Positions 1 through 11,967 of a DNA stretch of 64,000 nucleotides are shown here, piece after piece. The stretch comes from Dryococelus australis (lineage: Eukaryota; Arthropoda; Insecta; Phasmatodea; Phasmatidae): assembly GCA_029891345.1 (NCBI GenBank), contig CM056993.1, forward strand, positions 274,278,900-274,342,899. Reading direction: 5' to 3'. A model generated the notes under the pieces. That model was not told the origin of the DNA and did no database searches. It saw nothing but the letters and a program-made list of their open reading frames with translations. How positions within the stretch are numbered: position 1 is the first letter of the stretch; every line of letters begins with the position of its first letter. The position numbers were made by a program, and so were the translations under genes.

Positions 1-559
1 TTGTACCACGTCCCGTGCACGCTAAAATCATGTACATTTACTTGCCAGTTCATTTGTTCCCATTGCAAGTGCCAATGATGCATCAGTGTGTTTTGCAAAC
101 ATTGTACTCCTGCCATGCAACTTCGCAAGTGCTACACATTCGCATTCATTCATTAGGGTATGAGAGTTAATAGGTGGGCAGGACCTCCCTCTGTGCCCGA
201 CATCACCTTGTAAATATGTTTGCATTGTTTGCTCATTCATGCGGGATCGGGAATCAAGACCTAATTGATGGGTTGGCAACCGTTCTCTGCATACATCACC
301 GTTATTATCGCCACGTGCATAGAGATAATAGGCGGGTTGACAGTCCTCCCTCCGCACGTGAAGTGGGTTTCGGAGAGAAAAAAAGTGAGCTTAGCCAGCT
401 CCCCTCTGCACCCAACATCATTTTCTTCATTGCACAAACGTCCAGTCTAAACTGCAAATGTTTGCCAGTTGAGAATCGCACAACCCTTGTTAGTATGTAT
501 TTACATCCTAACCGAGATGCAGCTCCATGTTTACATCCTGCACTGTTATATGTGTACTG

Positions 560-1200
560 TTCCTACCTGCTGCGTGTTGGTTTATGTTTTTCCATTTCAA
601 GTGTTTGTGTCAGTGTTACCAAAACCCCCCCCCCCCCCCCCACCCAACCTGTGGTCTATAAGTTCTGCTATCTTCGCCGTATGATTCAGTGACTTTTTCG
701 CTGCCTGACAGAACACTGTGATGTTTGCTTACCTTTAATTGTTTTGTTTACATTTACTGCCACCAGTTTCTTGTGTACTTGTCAGTGTTATCAACCCCCA
801 AGTCTGCCTGTGGTCAATAGGTTCTACTATCATCGCCAGGGTACAATTCTGTGAATGTGTCACTGCCTAACAGAACACTGTTATGTTTGCCTGTTATTGT
901 CTACCATTTGTTTACATTTTCACCACCAGGGTTTGTTTACATGCCAGTGCTGGCGCTCACTCCTGTTCAGCTGTTGTTTACATTCGTCTGTGACTAGTTT
1001 ACATGTTTACATTGTTTACCTGTACACTGCACCATGTAAACTCTTCAGCACATTGTCTACTTGTGGTGTTTATGTCTCATCACCAGGGTTTGTTGACATT
1101 CCAGTGTTTCCCCAATCAACTGTTGTCTGCATCCTCCTGTGCCTTGCTATTTACATACATTGTAGTATTCCCCGCTTCTAATGTAAATGTTGGTGTAGTG
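560..1200 (+). repeat. diverged tandem repeat, unit about 160 bp, with a poly-C run
   Basis: Several phrases recur about 155-162 bp apart. CTGCCTGACAGAACACTG at 701 recurs as CTGCCTAACAGAACACTG at 863. CACCAGGGTTTGTTTACATG near 924 recurs as a close variant at 1081. A CCTGTGGTC(T/A)ATA(A/G)GTTCT phrase recurs near 648 and 807. Copies are diverged and not perfectly phased. A C homopolymer lies at about 625-641. The small open frames here lie inside the repeat and look fortuitous. Confidence 0.7.
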
Positions 1201-1249
1201 TCAGCGTAAATAGTGTGTGACTGGCCACAACCAAGCTTACCTCTCAATG

Positions 1250-3817
1250 AATAACACATACAATATTATAAAATTTATATTAAGTGGTGTACACGTGTTC
1301 AAAGTGCCCAGAGTGATGGAAACAGAAGGTAAACAGAAACCAAACATTCTTACATGCTCCACAAGGCCTTGGCACCAGGCGCCTAGCTTGTAGTAGTGTG
1401 TGTGGGAAATCCAGTATACTTATCTTACTACTAATAGTAAGTAGTTCATGTGCGAACATAAATTGCAGTGTGGTGACTGAACTCATCAGTCACTATCAAA
1501 TAACAAAGGCACTGGTTATGAAAATTACCTTATTTAACATTGCTCATACATTTGACGACTGATCACAGGATATCCAACTCAAATGCAGTAAATTAAATCA
1601 TTACTGCTGTGTTTCTGACCCTTCTATGAAACACATCACCAGTTAGAGTAATTTTTTCGGAGAATGATGCACAGCACCTTCCTTGCCATCACTGATCTGT
1701 TATTTTCATGAAAATATGTACCACAATTCCTTTAAAAAATATTTTGTAAATGTATGCAAAACATTTTCATAAATCTGCAGCGTAAGAAGTAAGATGCTGA
1801 AAAACTTTTTGTTTGAAGAGATAGATGGGGGATGGTCGCTTAATGAAATGTGAAGGATGAATTGAATTTTGACGTGAATATTGCCTAATTATTTTGGATG
1901 GACTAGTATTCACGCAATGGACTGAGAAAGACCAAGGTCTTACACAGTTGCCATGAAGTAGCAAGCACCAAGTTTAAGTAAAGCAACAAACTTGTCATAT
2001 TTGCTTGTAAACCACGATTGAAATCCTTTTTATATGCGTCATTGTCATGTTGATTACATAATACATAAGTTTAACTTGTTTACCTAGGTTCCATTCTCTG
2101 CTAAGGCACGCATTTTCAATATTTTTGTACAACTGTTCACATTGGAAAAGTAAAATTGTAAGAAAGTTTCTTGGAAAATTCTAAACAGGAAAAGGATGAA
2201 GGTCACAGAAATTTATTTAAGTTATGGTAAAAGTTCTTTATTGAAAATAATTTAAAACATTTTTCCCACCTTTCTAAAACAATACTCAAACGAAAGCATA
2301 AAAACAGAAACGCAGCATAAACTAAGTTATATGCTGCCCACAGAGGCGTAATTTAGATATATAATGTTATTATATTTGATTATGTTTATATTTTAGAAGA
2401 GACAATTTTATCAATATCATTTTAAAAATTGCACTTTATGAAAATATCATGAACCATTTTCTGTATGGCTACATCGCTGACCAACCTGGATCAATATTAA
2501 GAGGGATTGAACACTTCACTTCTTTCAACCGAATATCTGTTTAAAATTATTGGGTCATAATGCTTATAAGAATAGCAAAAATACTATGAAATTTTTTCAA
2601 CAGTGGCTAAAACCTAGTTATGAAAGCTATGTTAAAAACTATTCTGTTTAAAAGCAATGCAAATGACAGCTTGATTTAAAAATAAAACTGTGCAACATTT
2701 TACAATATTAGGTAAATTTTTGAACAAGAAACTAGAATTACATATACAATCTCCAGGTTTAGGAAAATACATAGTCTGTCTGAAAATTCAACCAAATAAA
2801 GCTAAGTAAAAGCTTTAAATTGAAACTTCAATTTTGTAATAGTGTAGTAAAACAAATCTACATGCACAAAAATTAGTATAGGCCTACCTAATAATGTTTT
2901 CAATTATATTTTGTTATGACCTGAAAGATTAAATGTTTCACTACTGGGAGCAGCTGTTCATTTTGTTGCCTCATATGGCCACGTGTTTCGTTTGGACCTT
3001 AATTCATCTCCTATTGTTACAACTGGTTTACAACATTTTGAATAATTGTTCATGATTACATTAGAAATAATAGCCTTGCTAAAATTTTTGCTTGAAACTT
3101 CATTTAATATTTACTGTCTTCAACAACTGGATTCAATTAATTAAATTTCTTGTACTTTCAATACATTTAGAATACACGCAACAGATGCATATCTGAGTTG
3201 CAAAAATTAATATAAAATACAAAACGAAACTATTTCTAACAGCAGTAAACTACATATTTTCTAGCCAAAAAGGGATTTACAAAGTAAAGATTTTTAAACA
3301 ATGTTACAAAAGAGTAACGACGAGACAATGCCAGTGGTCATACATTCTTGACACATGTGCAAATATACAGCAAGTAAACTTACGTTTACTGGTTTTAAAC
3401 AATAATACGGCATTGCAATCTACTAAACACATTACAACGTAGTAAAATGAGCTGCCATGATGTTTATAACTTAAGTGAACATAGTGTTGGGCACATTAAA
3501 TATGTATATATATTTCAATTAAATGAAATTAATAAAATAGCAAAACAAACTAATCTGAAGACAATATCCTACATTCACTAGTTTGCATAAATTACAAAGA
3601 AATGTTTACAGATTTTTACAAAGTAGATAGATTTTACAATCATAAAAATATATTTAATCATACAAAAATTAAATACATTGACAAATGTAAAATAAAAATG
3701 TTATTGTTAAAATGCAGTTACCTAGTATATATAAGCACATGAGAAAGTTACGTATCTATCAAATACATACGATAATTGGAAACTAGAACATTTACAAAAA
3801 CAGAGCAACAAAATAAA
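1250..3817. other. AT-rich intergenic sequence, nothing recognised
   Basis: No reading frame with recognisable protein similarity on either strand. The sequence is AT-rich and lies downstream of the minus-strand P-like transposase core, so some of it may be that element's 3' non-coding part. I could not find its terminal inverted repeat by eye. Confidence 0.5.
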
Positions 3818-6145
3818 TCATAATACAAAGCCATAAAAATAATGATGTTTATGTATCACAAGGTGACTTAAAACTGAACGTACTTTAACACCAATAATTT
3901 GACGATTTCTTTCTTTGCATGCATGATGTATGCGCAAATTCACATAAAAGTGAACAATACTTTTAATTAAGTCAAGTAAGTGTCCATCGAAAATACCAAA
4001 ACTCTTGACATGCTTGTCAAGGCACTGGAAAAGTTTGACGTTAATTGCTTCGCACAGTACGCGTGGAACAATTTTTTGTTTCAGAATTATGTTTAAATTG
4101 TTGGGCATTTTGTGGAAAGTGTAACTCAGCCAGGCGACAGACTTCCACAACATCTTTAGATGGGGTAGTACTGTTTATTTATTTGCAAACAAAACTTTTA
4201 CGCGAGTATCACAATCGAAGCTTGCTGCAATTTTTCTGACCACAAAGCCAGCAATGTATGGAATCGCAGTTTCTACATACAAGCTAAAAGTAGCAAAGTC
4301 AGAGTTGATACAAAAATTTACAGACTCATTATTCTCATTGAGGCTGCATACGTCTGCTAGAGCTGATGAAATGTGTAGGGCAGAAATGATGGATAAAGGA
4401 ACTACATTTCCACTTCTGGAGCCTGACACTTTTGTCCAAAAAAGAAGTTGTTTATAAGCTGCTTTAAACTGCCTTGCAGTGGGGTTGTTGTTATTACCAC
4501 ATCTTCTTCGAATGCAACTAAAAAATATCTCTAAGTGATCTTGGCTTAACTTTTAAGTCATTATGTAATTTAACAGTTTATATTCAGCAACCAGGTGTTC
4601 GAACATATCTGTTAAACTTTCAATGCACACCAAAAACCCAAGGAATCCTGTTTTTCTAGGCCTTTTCAAAATATCATTATTGGACGCATCTCGTAAACCT
4701 AGAATAAATTCCCGCACTTCTTGCAAAAATGAGGTCCAAAAGTTTTTATTGCTCATTCGAAGTGGAGCTTTGTATGCTCCACAGACAGGGCTTGACGAGT
4801 TCAAGACATCAAACAGTTTGTCAAATATTTTGATGAATTTCACTGTTGGTCGAGAATCTGCAAAACTCAGGTAGCTCCAGTTCATGTTCACATACATGTA
4901 GTGCATCGGCCACTGAAGAACTCGGCACTTGTACTGCCAGACGAACTTTTATTTTTTGTTTTTTTTTTTTTTTTACCACTGTATATGGGCTTTGGTTAGC
5001 TTTGTTCCCATTCATAAACCTTCCTTTCTTTGCAGTTCTTCGACATTCAATCAGCTCCCACATCACAGTTTTACCTTCTCCATCTATTAAATTTTTAATT
5101 TTTTTTTGAGCCAAACAATTTTGAATCAGTTTGATCATGTGACATGGATCCAGTATCACGTTTACTCTTTGCTGTGTTACAGGATGCTTTAAGTATGGGA
5201 CTATTTCAGAAATAGTTTTTACACTTACCAACACTGCTCCAAGTTTCTCTGCCATTGTCGAATTACTACTAGTGCCATCAAAAGTACAGCTAACGACTTT
5301 CATGCTCACTTCATGTAGATTGATTAAGCATTTCTTCAGAAGTTCTGCACGGTCTGAGCCTGACAAGTAATCAATTTGGAAATATCCAACTGGAATTTTC
5401 CAAAATGGATTCAAGCCTACTAACATAAGGCAACATGCATTGCTTGCTTCAGGCATAGTGTCATCCACGATTTCTGTGCCCATGGCTACATAACCTACTA
5501 CCTTTTTACCGTCATATTCAACATGTTTCTGATGGATATGTCATCGACAATAAATGCAGAAATTACTTCCTTTCCTTTGGCACGGGCACACTGGGATTTC
5601 ACCTTAAGAATGCTCAAAGCTTCCGCTGTAAATCCTGGGTCGCCATTCACATGAGAGTACCACTTCCTAACAGTCCTTACATGTGGCAATGCATATTTAA
5701 AACTTTTCCTTATGTACTCATAAGCAGCTGGAGAATAAAAATGCAAAGTTAATGCAAAGCTCCTTAGTTCTGAAGGATTCTTGCTGCAGGTCTTCGGCTT
5801 GTCGTGCAAGTTTTCTTGAATTCATGTAATCAGTGCTGCACCCTCTTGTGGGAGACTCCTCTTGAGTAGCTCCACTCCATTTTCCGATATTAGCTTCTTT
5901 TTCTCTAATTCGCTAATTACTTCCTGGTACGTCTCACAACGTTTGGAAAGACGCCTTCGTGTTTGTTGCAAGAGTTTCACTTTCTTCCTCATAAATTTTA
6001 TGGTGCAATTATTTTGAAAAAGTTTACGTTTTAAAAACTTTTTGCATGGCGTATCCTGATCAGTTTCTGCAATTAAAGTCTCATTGGTGATGTTTTCAGT
6101 GATTCTTTCAGGCGCATATATATAACTATCAAAGTTAACAAACAA
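3818..6145 (-). pseudogene. P-element/THAP9-like transposase, catalytic core, broken
   Basis: Minus-strand blocks read, in order, as a coiled-coil-like leader (6145-5825), the N-terminal domain with YSPAAYEYIR (5809-5498), the RNase-H-like core with FDGTSSN and DPCHMIKLIQN (5483-4821), a segment with RKTGFLGFLVCIESL (4906-4553) and a C-terminal part with LSQDHLEIFF and NNNNPTARQF just past it (4552-4175), then the last conserved block (4153-3818). These are hallmarks of the P/THAP9 cut-and-paste transposase family. Lesions seen: in-frame TGA at 5822-5824; single-base frameshift near 5525; frameshift near 4880-4900; in-frame TAA at 4553-4555 between TYIMT-like and KLSQDH sequence; further frameshifts near 4180 and 4050. 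Only six or so breaks over about 2.3 kb suggest a moderately old copy. It shares strand with the THAP exons at 7582-8095, which very probably supply its DNA-binding domain. It is not active as it stands. Confidence 0.9.
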
Positions 6146-7581
6146 GCTGACAATATCTCAAAACAAACAAAAAAATTTGGTTAAAAGAAATTGCAATGAA
6201 TCAAATTACTCCTATTCTTAAAGTAATTTATAAGAGATCATCAACAGTAAGTCATTAAAGTAAAAAATCACACACAAATATGGTTTACATTCATCCTAAA
6301 AAAAAATTGTTAAAAGAGATTTCAACAGAATGCTATTATAAACACACAAATTTTACCTATGGCTAGTCTTGCTAGTTACGTTTGTGTTTTCCTGTCACAC
6401 AATGAATTGTTTCAGCCTATAATTTTTGTTTGTGTGCATATAGTTTAAAATTCAGCACACTGGCAGAAAGTATTTACGCGTGACACTTTTCATCCTGCCA
6501 TTTTAGCCTCAAGAAACAGAAATTACTTTAACTTGACATACCACAAAATTTTTTTAAAAATTAAATTTACACATCAATCGCCAAACAAAAAACAAATAAG
6601 CCTGCTGCTGAAAAGTAGCTTCATGTGTACAATACGTTCACTGTATTCAATCAACATAGAAAGCAATCATCAACACTGATATTCCGAGTTATTGCCTATA
6701 GAGATCTTAGCAATAATATGTTGATACGTAAAACTTATTTGCTTCATAGAGTTGTGACGATGAACGTAAATACCAACTCATTAGTCAGAGAACAGCGACC
6801 AGCCCTGCAAATATACTTATTTTAAAGTTTAGCCTACATGTTTTCCCATAAATTTTAAAGTATTAAAAATAATAGATTTTGATAGTATTGCGCATTCTGT
6901 TAATTTTTGTAAGTCACAATAGATACTGTTATTTAAAATCAATCAACTGCAAGTATAACAGCATCAAAGTGAATCATTTACGTTTCTGCAATAGCTGATA
7001 TAGCGAAGAATTAATGCATCCCTTTCATTTGTTTTTTAACTTGATGATTTGCAGAAAAAAATTACAACCCTGTATTTATCTCAAAAGATAATAAACAATC
7101 TTATCAAATTAATTTGAAATTTGTTGTTTCTTACTCCATTCAAAAAATCTTAAAACACCATTATCGCCAACCTGCATTCTGCCTGCCTATTAGCCTGATT
7201 ATTGAAGATAAAATTGAAGGTGTGTGCAGAACTAAGATGTGGAATAGCTGGCATGCTGCTAAATTGCAATATATTAATAACTCCTGTTGTGCGAAGTTGA
7301 GACTAATCTTGACTCTCTCCAACTCAGCTGCATTGCTGGGACTGTCTGTCGTGGAGGAGGTTGAATTAGTGTTTGATGCTGTTTTGGTACTTCGGGGCTT
7401 CTTTGTCTAGAGCGGGATAAAATTATAATTATATATACTGTACTAACTATCTGTTATAAGAAAGTATATTACATTACATACAAATGTATTTTCCCCGAAA
7501 AACGAACATATTTTGTTTTAAATGTTAGAGGCCTGTATGTTGTAGATATGCAAATCGAAAAATCTGGATTGAAGTTAATAC
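6146..7581 (-). other. probable intron between THAP exons and transposase core
   Basis: AT-rich stretch lying between the donor at 7581-7580 and the core frame that opens at about 6145. An acceptor-like TTGTCAG precedes the core near 6150 but its phase does not match the phase-0 donor, so a small unseen exon or a lesion is likely. No other protein similarity seen. Confidence 0.45.
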
Positions 7582-7780
7582 CTGTTGTTGATAGTAACCA
7601 GGAAATGCAGGGAATAATGTTGGAACTGCTCCAGCTCTCAATTTTATTCTGTTGGCTGATTTTTCTATCCACTTCTCTTCAAAATGAGCTGTACATAAGC
7701 TGTAGTTTTTTGATGCCTTAAAATGTTTTCTTTTCGTAGCAGTTACCCTTGATTTTCTCAACTCCTCGTCCTTCGGAATT
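7582..7780 (-). CDS. THAP zinc-finger domain, exon 2 of P/THAP9-like transposase
   Basis: The 199-bp minus-strand exon begins after the acceptor TTTTTACAG (AG at 7782-7781) and ends at CAG before the donor GTATTAAC (GT at 7581-7580). It encodes the second half of a THAP domain: IPKDEELRKS, then the zinc-binding C-x2-H in SLCTAHFEEKW, then the AVPTLFP box that closes nearly all THAP domains. THAP domains are C2CH zinc fingers that bind DNA; in P-type transposases they bind near the element ends. The exon is open throughout and joins exon 1 in phase (codon AG|A), giving 91 codons over the two exons. No lesion is visible in this domain, unlike the core downstream. The donor is phase 0. Confidence 0.9.
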
Positions 7781-8021
7781 CTGTAAAAATATGATAATGC
7801 CAAGAAAAGTATAGCTTAATCATAAATTACTTAAGAGAAATATACTAACCCAAAACTCAAATTTCATTTGTGACATAGATAATAATATTTTAAAAAAATT
7901 ATTTAAAAATTTCGAGCAAAATTGACATTATTCGACACAGTCATGCATCTGTCTTTTCATTCATAGTTATGCAATGAACATGCTGACAAATAGCTGGACA
8001 CCACAATGCAGGCTTACTTAC

Positions 8022-8095
8022 CTATGGAATGACATATTTACTGGTTTTGTATCCCATCGATTTGTGCACCCAAACGCACTGCACAAAATCACCAT
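8022..8095 (-). CDS. THAP zinc-finger domain, exon 1 (start codon and first Cys pair)
   Basis: Too short to show as an open reading frame on its own. The ATG is at 8095-8093 and the exon runs to 8022, followed by a strong donor GTAAGT. It reads MVILCSAFGCTNRW and ends with NMSFH plus two bases of an Arg codon. C-x4-C followed by SFH(R) and then, in exon 2, IPKDEE is the canonical THAP N-terminus. Splicing to 7780 restores the expected order in frame. The exact conservation of phase and splice signals is strong evidence that this is a real exon. Confidence 0.9.
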
Positions 8096-8099
8096 CTCT

Positions 8100-9143
8100 T
8101 CAGCGGATGTGTAACAACTCGCTTCTGGATGAACAATGCGCTCTTCTCTGTTCCTCTTTGGACCATCTTCGCCACGGAAGTGGCTTCATCCCCACCCTAG
8201 TGAGGACCGCTCCAGATGTTTACTATATATAACCTCCTTGGACTTGTTGCTCTCTCTCTCTCTCTGTCTCTTTCACACTCTGGAAGTTTCACTTCACTAG
8301 TATGCTATTAAATTGTACATGTTTTCAATTGTAACATATTTCATACTTATTACAGCAAATATATTGATTTTTGAATTTTTAATTTACAACTGAAAAGAGA
8401 TTTTAATGTTTGAATACATATTTTACTATATTTAGATATGATGGCGAGGCAGAAACAAAGTGAAGTTGGTAGACATGATGAGCCATGACATGGGGTGTTG
8501 TTTTTCTATCAAACAAAGCGTACATTATACTTACTCCGAAAAATACTTCAAATTACCACATCACGTTTGTAGATGTGTTTTTAAACCTACCTAAGCAAGT
8601 TATGATGTGATAAATCTGTGTTTCCGCGACAGTAATAAATATACTGTTACTATGTGTTTCGTTAACTGCTTCGTGTGAAATAGCGTGGCGTAGCTGCGTG
8701 GTGATAGTTACACTGGATCTGTGTGCGCGCATGATTTCAAATATTTGATGTGAACTATTAATACGTTTTAAATGTGAACTGTTTTATGACAAAGTTATTT
8801 ATTTACATCCATGTCTGTTTATTTATCACAATGTTGTACCTTTGCCCTGGGTGTTTGAAACACAGTCATGTAACCACCAATCCCTACAAAATATCCAAGC
8901 CCAGCCCTAACAAATGTCAATAAACCTAATACACAGTAAGTAGCAATACATATAAATATGAGCAGAATAAAAGTTATGGTAGGCTTATTTGTGTGCATGT
9001 TCACAGCTATATTTTAAGTTTATATGACAAAAAATGAGCGACACAAGTTGTGTGCTTGATTTTAATGTCTCTGTTTCGTTGGACCGGTTATTCCTTCGTT
9101 ATTCGAACTGAGGCTGTCCTTTAAAAAAAATAACCCAACACAT
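8100..9143. other. upstream of THAP exons; CT microsatellite; no gene seen
   Basis: Holds a short (CT)n tract at about 8249-8275 and AT-rich sequence. The promoter of the minus-strand THAP gene would lie here, but I see no convincing TATA/Inr pair. Open frames here show no recognisable motifs. Confidence 0.4.
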
Positions 9144-9215
9144 ATCAATAACAAAAAGGTAAATAATATCAATAACAAAAAGGTAAATAATATAAATAAC
9201 AAAAAGTTAAATACT
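9144..9215 (+). repeat. three tandem copies of a 24-bp unit
   Basis: The unit ATCAATAACAAAAAGGTAAA plus four bases starts at 9144 and 9168 (identical) and 9192 (three changes). Period is exactly 24 bp. A simple minisatellite. Confidence 0.85.
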
Positions 9216-10435
9216 ATAGTTCATTACCCTGAAGTTGTAACAGTGTTAAACACAGTCACTGCAAAATATTAACGTGCATTACGGGTAATGTGCTATGTCG
9301 TGGAAAACAACTATGTTAATGTAACATAACCGTAAGAACTATCATAAATTCAGGCATTTTTAAAACGTCATAAAGGTGACCATAATGTTATAGGCCTAAA
9401 CTGTGAATATTCGTACAAAATGGTTTTTGAAATAGACATACAACAGAATTCTTTGAAAAGCTGTAAAGAGTAAACAACACATTTTAGTATAAAAGTAGAC
9501 GTCACATCTCAATGTTTATGTTTAGGTGTAGGGAAAGTATACAAACACATGTACACACACAATGGCATATAACCATTGATTTTGACAAATGTTACATGGC
9601 AGGCACATGGCAAAGTTTGTTCACATATGGTGGAAGGATACGAAATGGGCCTGCAAGTAGATATTTAGCAGGGCTCCGTGAAAGTTGCTTCCAGTGGGGA
9701 ATGGACTATAAGTGTATTTTATCTGGAACATTTAATTCTTTTCATTTCTCCCCCATGCTCGCACACTCATCTCCGTAAACTTGCAGCACCGAAGATTTTT
9801 ACGCTTTAATTTCCACTCGTGATGAACAGTGTTTTTGTCGTTATAGGCCAATGGCGGGCCTAATACACCATGTCCACACTGTTTGAGGGATTTAATATCA
9901 GTGATTGTATGTGTGATTTCACTCAGCCAATATAGATATATATATATATATATATATAATACTGCATTGTTCCTCATCTTATTTCATTTTAATGTTAATT
10001 CAACCTCGGGATCGGACCCTCACCAGAAAGTCCTCCTGCTCATTTATGAACTGTAAAGTGTACCAAAGGACTTTTGTACTATTTCATTTGCAAATGTGTG
10101 CTCCAAGACGGAATTGCCATGTGGCTGTCAACCTACTACTGCCCTGAGAACCAGAGTACACGGTTCACCCGTGCAATAGATGAGCTGGCACCCTACCGGA
10201 ACTCTACAAACAACTGTCCAATAATATTTTGCCATGCATCTGGGTTTCTTTGAAATCCAGCATCTCTCGCCCCTCACAAGCAACCAAGCCACGTTAATGT
10301 CTTCCTCTAATTTTTAAGATGAACTGACAATCTGAAGGGTGGTAGCAAAAATATTTAAAAGTCTACATTTAACAAAAATGCAATATATCAATGAGATCAT
10401 AGTCTTTTTTATCAGTAATTCTCTTAATCTTATAG
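9216..10435. other. no gene recognised; (AT)n tract
   Basis: AT-rich sequence with a (TA)n microsatellite at about 9927-9958. Open frames at 9512-9778 (plus) and 9732-9977 (minus) have no motif I know; the second owes part of its length to the microsatellite. Confidence 0.4.
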
Positions 10436-10650
10436 TGGAGAATGGGGTAGAGAAATTTGGGCGACTCTTAACATCAAGATCTTAAGACCTGATGAGGGTG
10501 AAGTTGAAGTGGGTATGAAGCAGCACAGGAATCCAAGGGTGGAGGAAATGGGTGATCCCTGAGAAAACCAGCCAATCAGCAGCATCGTGCAGTACAATCT
10601 CCACATGTGAAAATCCGGGGCTGACCTGCTGGGACTCGAACCTGGTTATA
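10436..10650 (-). mobile_element. SINE-like dispersed repeat, copy 1
   Basis: Read on the minus strand it begins with GGTTCGAGTCCC, which fits a tRNA-type RNA polymerase III B box (GGTTCGAnnCC), then continues into a body shared with 25257-25450: CCGGATTTTCACATGTG, a GGTTTTCTC/TTGGGGATG-type block, CCCATTTCC, then CCTCATC and a closing segment. Two copies in one window with a B box at one end support a tRNA-derived SINE. No A box is visible upstream, so this copy is probably truncated at its 5' end. Family name not assigned. Confidence 0.65.
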
Positions 10651-11963
10651 CACAAGTTTGTAAAATTTTGGGATCATTGTATGTGAATACCAATTTCAAA
10701 ACAAATTTTTTTAATTTTTGTCATTGGAATTATTTAATATATTTATATCAACAGTAGATATGCTTCACAATTTTCCAATACTATTCACAGAATTGCACTA
10801 TTTTTACATTTCTGAAACTACCACTCACTCACATGGTCTTCCATATTTGACAAATGTAGTTGTGACTCATGGTCACAGTACTGCTGTGTCTACTGGAGTG
10901 ATGGATTCATAGGTCATCTAGTTGTCACAGTGGATTGTGGACTCAAATGAATCCCTTACGATTTTGTTGACAGATAAACATTCCCTCAGATGCCACAGAA
11001 TCTGGTACCTTGGAATAAAGAAGCCTGACTGTTCTATACAAATAGTGAAGATTGAACATTTCCTAACCTGAAGTGTGGTTTTGGATCAATCCTCTTTCTT
11101 TCAATTTTGTTTAAGTCATTTAGGAGGGAATCAATATTCATTTTGTAATTACCAATATCCTTGGATAATATAAAACCTGCCTCACAGGCAGATACAAATT
11201 GTGCTTGCTCATCTTTTGTTAAACTTAACTTGAAAATTTAGGTAAATTTGTTTCTTGTTACCTGGAAGAAGTTCAAAAACATAGTTATTACTGTACAATT
11301 TTGGCCTTGGAGTAAAATTCCCTGTGAAGGCAAACACACCACAATGGCTTTATTAAAGTCATTATGACAATCTTAGTGATTTTAAATTTTACAAGGAACA
11401 GCACAGGTGAACTGCTGTTGGGAAAAGTGGACCAACACTAATCAACTTTTACTAAGTGAAGCATAGTCTCCAGTATTACATAATATGCTAGAGTTGTAAA
11501 AGACCACAATGTAGTGTTAGAATGTATGCGTAATAATGTGTGTGATGGGTGCAGTTTAAAATTAAACATAGGAAATGAACTTTTTGAAGGCCAATACAGT
11601 CAGTGACTACATTTTAAACTGCCTTCTAACAATGAACCTGGATTGTTGAGAAAGTTGTAAAAGATGTTTGAAAGTCCTTTCATCATTCAGAACACTTGGC
11701 TCACAAGCATTAGCCGGTGGACATCCGTGAACACTCAGTCAAGTGTTAAACCTCAAAGTTGGCAACTGAAATTCTTGTGGGCAGAACTTCCTCCAAGTAG
11801 TGTTTCATAAATGGGTAACTTAACATGAACCTGCAAACAGAAGTCGACTTGTGTTAGTGCAGGCGACCTCACCTTAAAGGCAACAGATGGTGACCCCACT
11901 GGAAACCAATGATATTAGAAAGTCATACTAAGGTACACCATTGACCTGTTACAGAGAAACAAT
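10651..11963. other. no gene recognised
   Basis: Mixed-composition sequence between the SINE-like copy and the solo LTR. The 64-residue open frame at 10718 has no recognisable motif. Nothing else supported. Confidence 0.4.
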
Positions 11964-11967
11964 ACAT

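Noticed and set aside
174..692. 172-residue plus-strand open frame at the left edge
   Set aside because: Runs through diverged tandem repeats and a poly-C tract (proline run), with no conserved motif.
9144..9215. Possible CRISPR-like array
   Set aside because: Units are directly adjacent with no spacers, and the context is eukaryotic. A plain 24-bp minisatellite.
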